Shown: positions 1-9,053, counted from the first letter of the stretch. The stretch: 64,000 bases of DNA from Peptacetobacter sp900539645 (GCF_047807365.1 NZ_JBLOUI010000007.1:1-64000), one strand, 5' to 3'. The notes: generated by a model from the sequence alone, not told the origin. Translations and numbers: made by a program.

Positions 1-169
1 AGAAGATATGATGAGTGAACAGCTAACGCTTGACGTAGTGGACCCGTTTACGGGTAACCAGAAGTAGTTAGCGAGTGGCGGACCGACATACGCTTTGAAG
101 CGTAGCTGGAAGTTGAGCCTTATAGGCGTCAAATGAAGAACCCCCAGTTTTACTGGGGGGTTCCTTTTT
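1..169 (+). ncRNA. 3' part of a structured non-coding RNA (partial, family not identified)
   Basis: The segment has no convincing ORF but several stable helices: GCTAAC pairing with GTTAGC around a CCCG-TTTA-CGGG hairpin, the palindromic hairpin TACGCTTTGAAGCGTA, and GCC-TTAT-AGGC. It ends in a strong intrinsic terminator at 138-169 with GAACCCCCAGT paired to ACTGGGGGGTTC and a T run. It is GC-richer than its surroundings, as expected for a structured RNA in an AT-rich genome. The 5' end lies outside the window. A 6S-like RNA or a raiA-motif RNA are possibilities, but I cannot name the family; tmRNA, RNase P RNA and SRP RNA hallmarks were not found. Confidence 0.5.
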
Positions 170-174
170 ATGCG

Positions 175-203
175 TTCACATATTTATAAAACTAATATAT
201 AAT
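175..203 (+). promoter_or_regulatory. Sigma-A-type promoter for the PPC-domain gene
   Basis: TTCACA at 175-180 and TATAAT at 198-203 are separated by 17 bp. The position just after the terminator of the upstream RNA and about 35 bp before the next ribosome binding site fits a promoter for the following genes. Confidence 0.6.
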
Positions 204-245
204 AAAATATAGTAGTTAAATATAAAAAAGAGGAGATGTTTCAAA

Positions 246-674
246 ATGGAATATATAAAATCAGGAAACACAATAGCAGTTCGTATAGACTATGATGAAG
301 AGGTAATGGAAAAGTTAACAGAACTTTGTAAAAAAGAAAATATTACTTCAGCAGCAGTTTCTGGAATAGGTGCTACAAAATTAGCAGAATTAGGATTATA
401 TAATATAGAAACAAAAGAGTATAAAGTAACTTCTTATACTGGACTTTATGAAGTTGGTTCATTTATGGGTAATATAACTCAGAAAGATGGAGAACCATAT
501 TTACATATGCATATAACTATAGGTGATCCAGAAAAAAATGAGGTGCATAGTGGCCACTTAAATAAAGCAATTATAGGTGCTACAAGTGAAATATTTGTAA
601 CTGTATTTGATAAAAAAATAGGTCGTAAACTTGATGAAAAAACAGGAATAAATATTTTTGACTTTGAAAAATAA
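246..674 (+). CDS. PPC/PCC-domain (DUF296) protein
   Basis: This 142-residue protein is essentially one PPC domain (PF03479). It shows the typical AVSGIGA turn near residues 38-44 and the LHMHITIGD segment in the second half with the closely spaced histidines of the family; HSGHL follows. Bacterial members are small trimeric proteins often annotated as DNA-binding by analogy to plant AT-hook proteins, but their biochemical role is not established. A GAGGAG ribosome binding site lies 8-10 bases upstream of the ATG. It is followed 20 bp later by the YigZ gene, so the two are probably co-transcribed. Confidence 0.85.
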   Translation: MEYIKSGNTIAVRIDYDEEVMEKLTELCKKENITSAAVSGIGATKLAELGLYNIETKEYKVTSYTGLYEVGSFMGNITQKDGEPYLHMHITIGDPEKNEVHSGHLNKAIIGATSEIFVTVFDKKIGRKLDEKTGINIFDFEK

Positions 675-694
675 GAATTTGAAAGGGGATTTCT

Positions 695-1342
695 ATGAAT
701 TCGTATAGAACTATCTACGAATATGGATGTGATGAATTCACAGAAGAGAGATCGAGATTTATAGGATATGCAAAACCTATAAATAGTGAGGAAGAAGCTG
801 TTGAATTTGTCGACGAAATAAAGAAAAAGCATAAAGATGCAACTCATAATGTATGGGCTTATACAGTAGGACCTACTATGAATATTCAGAGATACAGCGA
901 TGACGGAGAACCACAGGGAACAGCTGGAATACCAGCACTTGAGGTTATTAAAAAAGAAGATTTAAGAAATGTTGTAGTTGTAATAACTAGATATTTTGGT
1001 GGAATCAAGCTAGGAGCAGGAGGACTTGTAAGAGCATATACAAGAGGAGCCAAAATTGGTTTAGAAGCAGGAAAAATAATTGATAGAATATGGTATCAAG
1101 AAGTTAAAATAAAAGTAGACTACAATCAGATAGGTAGAGTTCAGAATGAAATAATGAACTTAGGATATTTTGTAAAAGATACTATATATCTTGAAGATGT
1201 AGAATTTATAATATATTCTAAACCTGAAGATACACAAAAGCTTAAAGATAGAATAACTGATATAACAAATGGTACAGCAAATATTTCATTTGGTGAGGAA
1301 TTCTATTTAAGTGAAAATAATGGAGAAATAATACTTGATTAA
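695..1342 (+). CDS. YigZ/IMPACT family protein
   Basis: A 215-residue YigZ-family protein. The N-terminal UPF0029 (IMPACT-like) domain is recognisable from the HNVWAY and SDDGEPQGTAG segments (residues about 48-75) and the TRYFGGIKLGAGGL segment (about 97-110). The C-terminal part (about 140-205) matches the ferredoxin-like DUF1949 domain. Yeast YIH1 and IMPACT share the N-terminal domain and modulate the kinase GCN2, but the bacterial function is uncertain. A GAAAGGGG ribosome binding site precedes the ATG. The stop codon overlaps the first ATG of the nadE reading frame, indicating an operon. Confidence 0.88.
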   Translation: MNSYRTIYEYGCDEFTEERSRFIGYAKPINSEEEAVEFVDEIKKKHKDATHNVWAYTVGPTMNIQRYSDDGEPQGTAGIPALEVIKKEDLRNVVVVITRYFGGIKLGAGGLVRAYTRGAKIGLEAGKIIDRIWYQEVKIKVDYNQIGRVQNEIMNLGYFVKDTIYLEDVEFIIYSKPEDTQKLKDRITDITNGTANISFGEEFYLSENNGEIILD

Positions 1343-1353
1343 TGGGGGAAAAA

Positions 1354-2109
1354 ATGAGTACTAGAGCAGAACAGATTGAAAAAACAGTAGAATGGTTACA
1401 GGACAAAGTAAAAGAAGCACATGCTAGAGGATTAATAGTTGGTGTATCTGGTGGTATAGACTCTGCAGTTGTGGCATATCTTATTAAAAAAGCATGCCCA
1501 AATGATTCTATGGGTGTAATAATGAGTATAAAATCAAATCCAGCAGATAGAGTAGATGCTATGAAAGTTATAGATGGATGTGGAATAGAATACATGGATC
1601 TTGAATTAGCAGAACCACACAAATTAATATTAGATACAGTGACAAATAATCTAAAAGAAAAAGGATTATTTAAAGAAGAATATCTAAGAATGACAGATGC
1701 TAATCTTAGAGCTAGAATAAGAATGAGCACAATATATACAATAGCAAATGATTTAGGATATTTAGTTGTAGGAACAGACAATGCAGCAGAACTTCACACA
1801 GGATACTTTACTAAACATGGAGATGGTGGTGTTGATATACTTCCACTTGCAAACCTTACAAAAGGTGAAGTATTTGAATGGGCTAAAGAATTAGGAATAC
1901 ACGAAGATTTAATAAATAAAGCTCCATCAGCTGGACTATGGGAAGGACAGACTGACGAAAACGAAATGGGAACTACATACAAATATATAGATGCTGTTTT
2001 AGAAGGCAGAAGAGATGAAGTACCAGCAGAACATCTTGAAATAATAGACAGATTACACAGAAATAGTGAACACAAAAGACATACTGCTGCAAAACCACCT
2101 AAATTCTAA
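1354..2109 (+). CDS. nadE: NH3-dependent NAD+ synthetase
   Basis: Catalyses the last step of NAD synthesis, amidation of deamido-NAD with ammonia and ATP in the cytosol. The PP-loop motif SGGIDSAV near the N-terminus binds ATP, and the later segment VGTDNAAE and the APSAGLWEGQTDE stretch are typical of NadE. There is no N-terminal glutaminase (nitrilase) domain, so this is the ammonia-dependent form, of normal length at about 251 residues. An ATG at 1342 is in frame, but the GGGGG ribosome binding site at 1344-1348 sits correctly for the ATG at 1354, which I chose. The gene follows the YigZ gene directly. Confidence 0.93.
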   Translation: MSTRAEQIEKTVEWLQDKVKEAHARGLIVGVSGGIDSAVVAYLIKKACPNDSMGVIMSIKSNPADRVDAMKVIDGCGIEYMDLELAEPHKLILDTVTNNLKEKGLFKEEYLRMTDANLRARIRMSTIYTIANDLGYLVVGTDNAAELHTGYFTKHGDGGVDILPLANLTKGEVFEWAKELGIHEDLINKAPSAGLWEGQTDENEMGTTYKYIDAVLEGRRDEVPAEHLEIIDRLHRNSEHKRHTAAKPPKF

Positions 2110-2172
2110 TTTACTATTGCAAAAATTTATGATAGAATTTTAAGGTGAGTAAATAACAGAAGGAGTGGAATT

Positions 2173-2895
2173 ATGGGACGTATAGGAAACATAATAAATA
2201 GAAAAGGAAAACAGGATGCTCAGAGAGCAAAAGTATTTACAAAACATGCTAGAGCAATAGCAGTTGCTGCTAAAGATGGTGGAGGAGATCCAGAATACAA
2301 TGCAGCTTTAAAAACAGCTATAGAAAAAGCTAAAGCTGACAACATGCCTAATGATAATATAGATAGAGCTATAGCAAAAGGTACAGGTGCTGGAAACTCT
2401 GAAAGCTACGAAACAATAGTATATGAAGGATATGGACCAGGTGGGGTTGCAGTAATAGTTAACGCACTTACTGACAACAAAAATAGAACAGCTGGTAACA
2501 TAAGATACTACTTCGATAAAAATGGTGGTAACTTAGGTACTTCAGGATGCGTATCTTTCATGTTCGATAGAAAAGGACAGATATTAGTTGCAGCTGAAGA
2601 TGGTGTAAGCGAAGAAGAATTAATGGATGCAGCTTTAGAAGCTGGAGCAGAAGATTTCATAGTTGAAGAAGATGGATTCGAAGTAATAACTGAACCTAAC
2701 GACTTTGCAGCAGTTAGAGATGCATTAAAAGAAGCTGGATACGAATTTATATCAGCTGACGTTAAAATGATACCTCAGACAACTACTGAATTAACAGAAG
2801 ATGGTCAGTGCAATGCTATGGAAAAATTAATAAACATGCTTGAAGATGATGACGATGTTCAGGACGTTTACCACAACTGGGAAATAACTGAATAA
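2173..2895 (+). CDS. yebC: YebC/PmpR family protein
   Basis: A 240-residue YebC/TACO1 family protein. The N-terminus MGRIGNI...KGKQDAQRAKVF is a variant of the classical 'AGHSKWAN' start, followed by KHARAIAVAAKDGGGDP and the NMPNDNIDRAI motif. Family members are reported as transcriptional regulators and, more recently, as translation factors that relieve ribosome stalling at proline-rich motifs; the latter seems likely for this type. The AGGAG site at 2161 is 8 bases before the ATG. A terminator follows directly. Confidence 0.92.
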   Translation: MGRIGNIINRKGKQDAQRAKVFTKHARAIAVAAKDGGGDPEYNAALKTAIEKAKADNMPNDNIDRAIAKGTGAGNSESYETIVYEGYGPGGVAVIVNALTDNKNRTAGNIRYYFDKNGGNLGTSGCVSFMFDRKGQILVAAEDGVSEEELMDAALEAGAEDFIVEEDGFEVITEPNDFAAVRDALKEAGYEFISADVKMIPQTTTELTEDGQCNAMEKLINMLEDDDDVQDVYHNWEITE

Positions 2896-2910
2896 TAAAG
2901 TGAAGAAGAC

Positions 2911-2951
2911 AAAGAGATGTTGCAGAAAATTACTGTATACATCTCTTTTTT
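2911..2951 (+). terminator. Intrinsic terminator after yebC
   Basis: AAAGAGATGT pairs with ACATCTCTTT across an 18-nt loop and is followed by a T run. Confidence 0.85.
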
Positions 2952-3015
2952 ATTTTCTATCGAAAGTAATAAATTATAGGAATAAAAGAATTATATAATA
3001 ATAAAATGAAAACGA

Positions 3016-3044
3016 TTGACAAAATAAAAAACTTATATTACAAT
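3016..3044 (+). promoter_or_regulatory. Promoter of the licT-bgl region, with a possible CcpA (cre)-like site
   Basis: TTGACA at 3016-3021 and TACAAT at 3039-3044 are 17 bp apart, a near-consensus sigma-A promoter. The sequence TGAAAACGATTGACA overlapping the -35 box resembles a catabolite-responsive element with a one-base irregularity. That would suit carbon catabolite control of a beta-glucoside operon, but the cre match is imperfect. Confidence 0.6.
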
Positions 3045-3060
3045 AAAAAAGGATTCAATA

Positions 3061-3090
3061 GGATGGTAATTGTTAATTCAAGCTAGACCT
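3061..3090 (+). promoter_or_regulatory. RAT site 1 (ribonucleic antiterminator) upstream of licT
   Basis: The segment begins GGATGGTAATTG and ends AAGCTAGACCT, matching the layout of BglG/LicT-family antiterminator RNA (GGATTGTTA...CAGGCAAAACCT). Its 3' end overlaps the 5' arm of the following terminator, so LicT binding would prevent the terminator from forming. Confidence 0.75.
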
Positions 3091-3169
3091 ATTTACATAT
3101 ATAGAAAATAATATTCTTTTAATAAAAAAGAAATGCTAATTTTTCTACATATGTAAGTAGGTCTTTTTT
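3085..3169 (+). terminator. LicT-controlled terminator upstream of licT
   Basis: AGACCTATTTACATAT (3085-3100) pairs with ATATGTAAGTAGGTCT (3149-3164), with one G-U pair, followed by TTTTTT. It overlaps RAT site 1, so it should be a regulated terminator that makes licT autoregulatory. Confidence 0.8.
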
Positions 3170-3209
3170 GTTAAAAAAAAAGCAAATCTTATCGAAAGGA
3201 GAGATTTAA

Positions 3210-4061
3210 ATGATTATAGATAGAGTTTTAAATAACAATGTAGTTATTATAAAAGATGAAAATGGAATAGAACAAGTTGTATGTGGCAAGGGAATAGCTT
3301 TTAAGAAAAAAAGTGGAGATTTTGTAGATGAAAAAGAAGTAAATAAAGTATTTATTTTAAAGGATAAAGTTAAGAATAAAAGATTCCAGGAAATAGTATC
3401 AGATATACCTCTTCCATATTTAGAAGTAGCTGATGAGATAATAGATATGATTAAACTTGAATCTGGTAAAAAAATAAGTGACACAATATATATTTCTTTA
3501 AGTGACCATATTCATATGGCTGTAAATAGATTTTTAGATGGTATTACAATAAAAAATTATATGATTTGGGATATCAAGAGATTTTATCCAGAAGAGTTTC
3601 AGCTTGCATTAAAAGCACTGAATATAATCAATGAAAAACTGCATGTATCTCTACCAGAAGATGAGGCAGGTTTTATAACACTACATATAGTGAATGCAGG
3701 TATGGAAAATGACGATATGCATCAAACTATTGAAATAACAAAGATAATGCAGGAAATATCAAATATAGTGAAATATCATTTTTCTGTAGAATTTGATACA
3801 GATTCTGTATATTATTATAGATTTATAACACATTTAAAATTCTTTGCACAGAGATTGCTTTCAGACAAAATTATAAAAGACACAGATGAGGATGATCTAT
3901 TAGATATTGTAAAAGTTAAATATGCATCTTCATACGCTTGTGTTGAAAGAATTACAGAGTTTATATCACGCAAATATAAATATGAATTATCAAAGGAAGA
4001 ACAGTTATACCTGACAATTCATATAGAGCGTGTTATATATAAAAGTCAAAATGAAGAGTAA
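3210..4061 (+). CDS. licT: BglG/LicT family transcription antiterminator
   Basis: A 283-residue RNA-binding antiterminator. Residues 1-55 form the CAT RNA-binding domain (MIIDRVLNNNVV...GIAFKKKSGD). Two PTS regulation domains follow: PRD1 with histidines at 100 and 159, and PRD2 with histidines at 208 and 271, the sites normally phosphorylated by EII or HPr. In known systems the protein is inactive when its PTS permease is idle and binds the RAT RNA when substrate is transported. The gene lies immediately upstream of the cognate PTS permease, and RAT sites precede both genes. Confidence 0.93.
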   Translation: MIIDRVLNNNVVIIKDENGIEQVVCGKGIAFKKKSGDFVDEKEVNKVFILKDKVKNKRFQEIVSDIPLPYLEVADEIIDMIKLESGKKISDTIYISLSDHIHMAVNRFLDGITIKNYMIWDIKRFYPEEFQLALKALNIINEKLHVSLPEDEAGFITLHIVNAGMENDDMHQTIEITKIMQEISNIVKYHFSVEFDTDSVYYYRFITHLKFFAQRLLSDKIIKDTDEDDLLDIVKVKYASSYACVERITEFISRKYKYELSKEEQLYLTIHIERVIYKSQNEE

Positions 4062-4102
4062 AAAATAAAATCAAATTAAACAGGTAACTTTATTTTGACA
4101 AA

Positions 4103-4130
4103 GGATGGTAACATTAAGTTGGCTAAACCT
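4103..4130 (+). promoter_or_regulatory. RAT site 2 upstream of the PTS permease gene
   Basis: The element starts GGATGGTAACATTAAG and ends GGCTAAACCT, a close match to LicT-type RAT elements and sharing GGATGGTAA with site 1. It lies between licT and the permease gene and allows independent antitermination into the structural genes. Confidence 0.75.
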
Positions 4131-4147
4131 TCAGATAAGTTTTTATA
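4124..4147 (+). terminator. Weak terminator overlapping RAT site 2
   Basis: AAACCTT pairs with AAGTTT (one bulged C) around a CAGAT loop, followed by TTTTTATA. The 5' arm is the end of the RAT element. It is much weaker than the first terminator, so it may attenuate only partly. Confidence 0.45.
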
Positions 4148-4167
4148 CTTAAGACGGAGGAGAAAAA

Positions 4168-6060
4168 ATGGAAAACTACACAAAACTAGCAGCAGACATA
4201 ATAGAAAATGTCGGCGGAAAAGAAAACATTGAGAGTTTAACACATTGTGTTACTCGTCTAAGATTCAAATTAAAAGATGAATCAAAAGCGAATGATGAAG
4301 TACTAAAAAATATGGATGGAGTTGTTACAGTTGTAAAATCAAAATCTATAGACCAGTATATGGTTGTAATAGGCGAACATGTAACAGATGTATACAACGA
4401 AGTTCTAAAACAGCTTGGAATGAGCGCAGATGCTATTGTTGATAATAGCAAGTCAGATAAAAAGAAACAGAGTTTATTAAATAGAGCTCTAAATGTTATA
4501 TCTGGAGGGATTGGACCAGTACTAAATCTTCTATGCGCTTGCGGGATTATAAAAGGTTTAACAGTTGTACTAACTATATTAGGAATTAGTCCAGAATCTG
4601 GACCATATATGTTATTAAATGCAGCGGGAGATTGTTTCTTCTACTTCCTACCATTAATGTTAGGATACAACTTAGCTAAAAAATTCGAAATAGATCCATT
4701 CTTTGGATTAATACTAGCAGCTGCTATGTGTTATCCAACTATACAGAATGTAGATTTAGATTTCTTTGGACATAATATAAACACTACTTATGCTTCAACA
4801 TTTATGCCAATATTATTTGGTTTATTATTTGCAGCACCATTATATAAGTTTATAGACAGATATATGCCTAAAATGATAAAAGGATTTATGACTCCTTTAT
4901 TAACATTATTAATAAGTTTCCCACTAACTTTCATAATAATAGGGCCAGTAGCTAATTTAATAGGTACAGGATTAAACGTAACACTTACTTCTATATGTGA
5001 ATTCTCTCCATTAATAGCAGGAATAATAATTGGTGGATTATGGCAGGTATTTGTTATGTTTGGAATACACGGTGTTTTAACAGTTGTAGCTTTTATGGAC
5101 TTAGTTGCAGGAAATCCAAGCCAGATGCTAGCACTTTCATATCCAGCTACATTTGCAACAGTTGGTACAGTATTAGCAGTTTATCTAAAAACTAAAAACA
5201 TTAAATTAAAAGAAGTAGCATTACCAGCGTTTATATCATCAATATTTGGTGTAACTGAACCAGCTACATATGCAGTAACACTACCAAGAAAAAAAGTATT
5301 CGTAGTTAACTGCATAGGTGGTGCAGTAGGTGGTATAATCGTAGCTTTAATGGGAATAAAAATGTATTCTTATGCAGGTATGGGAATTATAGGTTTATTA
5401 GGATTTGTAAGTCCAACTGATGTTAATTTTATGGGAATAATTATGATGGTAGTAATACCTCTTTTAGTTTCATTAGTATTAACAATGGCAATATACAAAG
5501 ATTCAGACTACGATTACCTAGAAGGAAATAATTCTGGTAAATCAGATATAGATACAAATAAAAAAGAAAAAACAAATGAAAAAAACGAAGAAAAAATAGT
5601 AAATGTTAGAGAAACAATATTAATGCCTATGGATGGTACTATAAAACCATTATCAGAATCAGAAGATGATGCATTTGCAAGTGAAGCACTTGGAAAAGGA
5701 TGTGTAATAGTTCCAGATAATGGTGAAGTTTGCTCTCCAGTTAATGGTGAAGTAAAAACTATCTTCCCTACTAAACACGCAATAGGTATATTAAGTGATG
5801 ATGGTTGTGAAATATTAATACATATAGGGATAAATACAGTGTCTCTAGAAGGAAAATATTTTGAATCTCATGTAAAAGCAGGAGATAAGGTAGAAGCAGG
5901 ACAGCTATTAGTTTCCTTTGAAAAAGAAAATATAGAAAAAGAAGGATATTCTTGTGAAATCCCTGTAATAATAACTAATACATTTGATTATTTAGACGTT
6001 TTAGAAATAGATAATGAGCATCATAAAAAAGGTGAAGCTATGTTAAAAATAGTGAAGTAA
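4168..6060 (+). CDS. bglP: PTS beta-glucoside transporter, EIIBCA
   Basis: A 630-residue membrane permease that takes up and phosphorylates beta-glucosides. The EIIB domain is at the N-terminus with the phosphorylatable Cys27 in LTHCVTRLRF. The EIIC membrane domain spans roughly residues 105-450, with many hydrophobic helices and the GVTEPATYAVTLP segment. The EIIA domain is at the C-terminus (about 485-625) with His537 (TKHAIG) and the catalytic His552 (LIHIGINTVSLEG). The B-C-A order matches E. coli BglF and B. subtilis BglP. The downstream gene is a 6-phospho-beta-glucosidase, which fits the transported product. Confidence 0.94.
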   Translation: MENYTKLAADIIENVGGKENIESLTHCVTRLRFKLKDESKANDEVLKNMDGVVTVVKSKSIDQYMVVIGEHVTDVYNEVLKQLGMSADAIVDNSKSDKKKQSLLNRALNVISGGIGPVLNLLCACGIIKGLTVVLTILGISPESGPYMLLNAAGDCFFYFLPLMLGYNLAKKFEIDPFFGLILAAAMCYPTIQNVDLDFFGHNINTTYASTFMPILFGLLFAAPLYKFIDRYMPKMIKGFMTPLLTLLISFPLTFIIIGPVANLIGTGLNVTLTSICEFSPLIAGIIIGGLWQVFVMFGIHGVLTVVAFMDLVAGNPSQMLALSYPATFATVGTVLAVYLKTKNIKLKEVALPAFISSIFGVTEPATYAVTLPRKKVFVVNCIGGAVGGIIVALMGIKMYSYAGMGIIGLLGFVSPTDVNFMGIIMMVVIPLLVSLVLTMAIYKDSDYDYLEGNNSGKSDIDTNKKEKTNEKNEEKIVNVRETILMPMDGTIKPLSESEDDAFASEALGKGCVIVPDNGEVCSPVNGEVKTIFPTKHAIGILSDDGCEILIHIGINTVSLEGKYFESHVKAGDKVEAGQLLVSFEKENIEKEGYSCEIPVIITNTFDYLDVLEIDNEHHKKGEAMLKIVK

Positions 6061-6075
6061 GGAGAGTGGGATAAA

Positions 6076-7539
6076 ATGGCATTTCCAAAAAATTTCTTAT
6101 GGGGTGGCGCAGTAGCTGCCAATCAGTGCGAAGGAGCATGGAATGTAGGTGGTAAAGGAATGACAGTTTCTGATACTGTTACAGCAGGAACTGTATCTGA
6201 GCCTAGATATACAACATATATATCAAAAGACGGTGAACCTGGTAAAGCTTCAATGTTTGAACAGTTACCAGAAGGAGCACGCAGAACAGTATTTGAAGGT
6301 TACTACTATCCTTCTCATGAGGGAATAGATTTTTACAATAGATATAAAGAAGATATAGCATTATTTGCAGAAATGGGATTCAAAGTATTCCGTATGTCTA
6401 TATCTTGGTCTAGAATATTCCCAAAAGGAATAGAAGAAGAACCAAATAAAGAAGGATTAGATTTTTATAGAAGAGTATTTGAAGAATTAAGAAAATACGA
6501 TATAGAACCTCTAGTAACTCTATTCCACTACGATATGCCTTTATACTTAGAAGAAGAACTAGGTGGATGGAGCAATAGAGAATTAATAGATCTATTTGAA
6601 AAATACACAAAAGTGCTATTTAAAGAATATAAGGGATTAGTAAAATATTGGCTAACATTCAACGAAATAAACAGCCCAATATTAATGCGTACATTTATAC
6701 CAAATTATCCTGATTCTAAAGTTCGTGAAGCAATGCAGATATTACACAACCAGTTTGTAGCGAGTGCAAGAGCTGTTAGAGCAGCACATGAAGTAGATTC
6801 AGAAATGGTAGTTGGAGCTATGTTAGGTGGGGTATGTAATTATCCATTAACATGTAATCCAGATGATATAATATCTTGCCAGAAACATTGGCAGGAAGAT
6901 TGCTACTACTGCTTAGATACAATGGCAAGAGGAGCATATCCATACTATGCACAGAGACTTTGGAAAGAATATGATTTTAAACTAGAAGCCGAAGAACAGG
7001 ATTTCATAGATTTAAAAGAAGGTATTGTTGATATGATTACATTCTCTTACTATTCATCAGGATGTGTCACAGAAGATGAAAATGCTGAAAAAGCAAAAGG
7101 GAACTTTACAACTGGAGCTAAAAATCCTTATTTAAAATACAGTGAATGGGGATGGAGTATAGACGGACAGGGACTTAGATATTTCTTAAATGAAGTATAT
7201 GGACGCTATCAGTTACCACTTATGGTAGTAGAAAATGGTCTTGGAGCTATAGATGAATTAGAAGAAGATGGAAGTGTACACGACCAGTACCGTATAGAAT
7301 ACACAAAAGAACATATAAAAGCAATGAGCGATGCTATAGAAGATGGTGTAGATTTAATAGGATACACATACTGGGGATGTATAGATTTAATAAGTGCGTC
7401 TACAGGTGAGATGAAAAAGAGATACGGATTTATATACGTAGACAAAAATAACGATGGAAGTGGAACATTAAATCGTTATAAAAAAGATTCTTTCTATTGG
7501 TACAAAAAAGTTATAGAATCTAACGGAGAAGAATTATAA
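6076..7539 (+). CDS. bglA: 6-phospho-beta-glucosidase (GH1)
   Basis: A 487-residue glycoside hydrolase family 1 enzyme that hydrolyses the phosphorylated beta-glucosides delivered by the upstream PTS permease. The N-terminal FPKNFLWGGAVAANQCEGAW signature is intact. The acid/base Glu197 lies in TFNEINS, where NEI instead of NEP is typical of phospho-beta-glucosidases, and the nucleophile Glu386 lies in VVENGLG. The AGGAGAG site sits 8 bases before the ATG and the gene starts 15 bp after the permease stop, so the two form one transcript ending at the terminator near 7569. Confidence 0.94.
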   Translation: MAFPKNFLWGGAVAANQCEGAWNVGGKGMTVSDTVTAGTVSEPRYTTYISKDGEPGKASMFEQLPEGARRTVFEGYYYPSHEGIDFYNRYKEDIALFAEMGFKVFRMSISWSRIFPKGIEEEPNKEGLDFYRRVFEELRKYDIEPLVTLFHYDMPLYLEEELGGWSNRELIDLFEKYTKVLFKEYKGLVKYWLTFNEINSPILMRTFIPNYPDSKVREAMQILHNQFVASARAVRAAHEVDSEMVVGAMLGGVCNYPLTCNPDDIISCQKHWQEDCYYCLDTMARGAYPYYAQRLWKEYDFKLEAEEQDFIDLKEGIVDMITFSYYSSGCVTEDENAEKAKGNFTTGAKNPYLKYSEWGWSIDGQGLRYFLNEVYGRYQLPLMVVENGLGAIDELEEDGSVHDQYRIEYTKEHIKAMSDAIEDGVDLIGYTYWGCIDLISASTGEMKKRYGFIYVDKNNDGSGTLNRYKKDSFYWYKKVIESNGEEL

Positions 7540-7568
7540 TAAGAAGAATTTATAATAATTAAACATAT

Positions 7569-7618
7569 TAAGGTAGATTAGATGATTTTGTATATCATTA
7601 AGTCTACCTTAATATTTT
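7569..7618 (+). terminator. Terminator of the bgl operon
   Basis: TAAGGTAGA and TCTACCTTA form the stem, with an inner ATGAT/ATCAT helix, followed by a T-rich run. Confidence 0.75.
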
Positions 7619-7680
7619 GTCTAAAATAAGAAGTGAAATAGTAAAATATTATAAATTACTAAATTTAGATAGGAGAACGT

Positions 7681-9036
7681 ATGGAAAAGAAAGATGATTT
7701 TTTAGGAACGGAACCTATAAAAGGTTTATTATTTAAATTGGCATTACCTACACTTGTAGCTCAGGTTATAAATATGTTATACAACATAGTGGATAGAGTT
7801 TATATTGGGCATATAGCAAATGTTGGAGATTTGGCATTGACTGGAGTAGGAGTTTGTATGCCTATAATTATTATCGTGTCTGCATTTGCAGCATTAATAG
7901 CGAGTGGAGGAGCACCTCTTGCAAGTATTTCTATGGGAGAAGGAAATTCAGAAAAAGCAGAAAAAATATTAGGAAATTGTTTCTCAACTCAGATAATAAT
8001 ATCAATAATACTAACTGCTATTTTATTGATTTTCAATGAAAAAATATTACTTTTGTTTGGAGCAAGTAAAAATACTATTAAATATGCAACGGAGTATATG
8101 GATATATATTCAATAGGAACAATATTTGTTCAGCTTACATTGGGAATGAACGCATTTATTACAGCTCAAGGATTTGCCAAAATAGGAATGTTATCTGTTT
8201 TAATAGGAGCTATATCAAATATAATCCTAGATCCAATATTTATATTTGTGTTAGATATGGGAGTAAAAGGAGCAGCTTTAGCAACTATAATCTCACAGGC
8301 GCTTTCTTGTATATGGATTATGTATTTTTTAATAGGGAAAAAGACAAAGATAAAATTAAAAAGAACATATTTAAAAATAGAAAGAAATATAATAGTACCA
8401 TGCATGACATTAGGTCTTTCAACATTTATAATGCAGGCTAGTGAAAGTGTTATAGCTGTATGTTTTAACTCATCTTTATTAAAATACGGAGGAGATATAG
8501 CTGTAGGCTCTATGACGATATTAACTAGTGTTATGCAGTTTGCATTATTACCACTTCAGGGAATAGGGCAGGGTGCACAACCTATAATAAGTTTTAACTT
8601 TGGTGCAAAAAATAGAAACAGAGTAAAAGAAACATTTTTACTTTTAGTAAAAATAAGTGTTGGATACTCTGCGTTATTATGGCTACTTGTTATGATGGTG
8701 CCACAGGTATTTGTAAAGATGTTTACAACAAGTCCAGAATTAATAGCATTTACAGAAACATCTCTTCGTGTATATATGGGAGGGTTAATGTTATTTGGTA
8801 TACAGGTTGCTTGCCAGATGACATTTACATCTATTGGAAATGCAAAGGGATCTATAATGGTAGCGGTTATGAGAAAATTTGTACTTCTAATACCGCTAAT
8901 ATATATTATGCCTAGATTTTTAGAAAATAAAACTATGGCTGTATATATGGCAGAACCAATAGCTGATATACTAGCTGTGTTATTTACTAGTATATTATTT
9001 ATATTCCAATTTAAAAAAATACTTAGAGATATGTAA
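7681..9036 (+). CDS. MATE family multidrug efflux transporter
   Basis: A 451-residue integral membrane protein with about 12 hydrophobic helices in two halves. The N-terminal segment GLLFKLALPTLVAQVINMLY and the GIGQGAQPIISFNFGA segment in the second half are characteristic of the MATE family, which exports cationic drugs or metabolites using a Na+ or H+ gradient. The length is normal. An AGGAGA ribosome binding site precedes the ATG. It stands alone between the bgl terminator and a convergent phosphatase gene, so no substrate can be inferred from context. Confidence 0.92.
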   Translation: MEKKDDFLGTEPIKGLLFKLALPTLVAQVINMLYNIVDRVYIGHIANVGDLALTGVGVCMPIIIIVSAFAALIASGGAPLASISMGEGNSEKAEKILGNCFSTQIIISIILTAILLIFNEKILLLFGASKNTIKYATEYMDIYSIGTIFVQLTLGMNAFITAQGFAKIGMLSVLIGAISNIILDPIFIFVLDMGVKGAALATIISQALSCIWIMYFLIGKKTKIKLKRTYLKIERNIIVPCMTLGLSTFIMQASESVIAVCFNSSLLKYGGDIAVGSMTILTSVMQFALLPLQGIGQGAQPIISFNFGAKNRNRVKETFLLLVKISVGYSALLWLLVMMVPQVFVKMFTTSPELIAFTETSLRVYMGGLMLFGIQVACQMTFTSIGNAKGSIMVAVMRKFVLLIPLIYIMPRFLENKTMAVYMAEPIADILAVLFTSILFIFQFKKILRDM

Positions 9037-9053
9037 TAAATTATAAAATAAAG

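Noticed and set aside
479..847. Minus-strand ORF across the PPC and YigZ genes, and similar antisense ORFs elsewhere
   Set aside because: Low-complexity Ser/Phe/Ile-rich products opposite well-supported genes; typical antisense shadows of AT-rich coding sequence.
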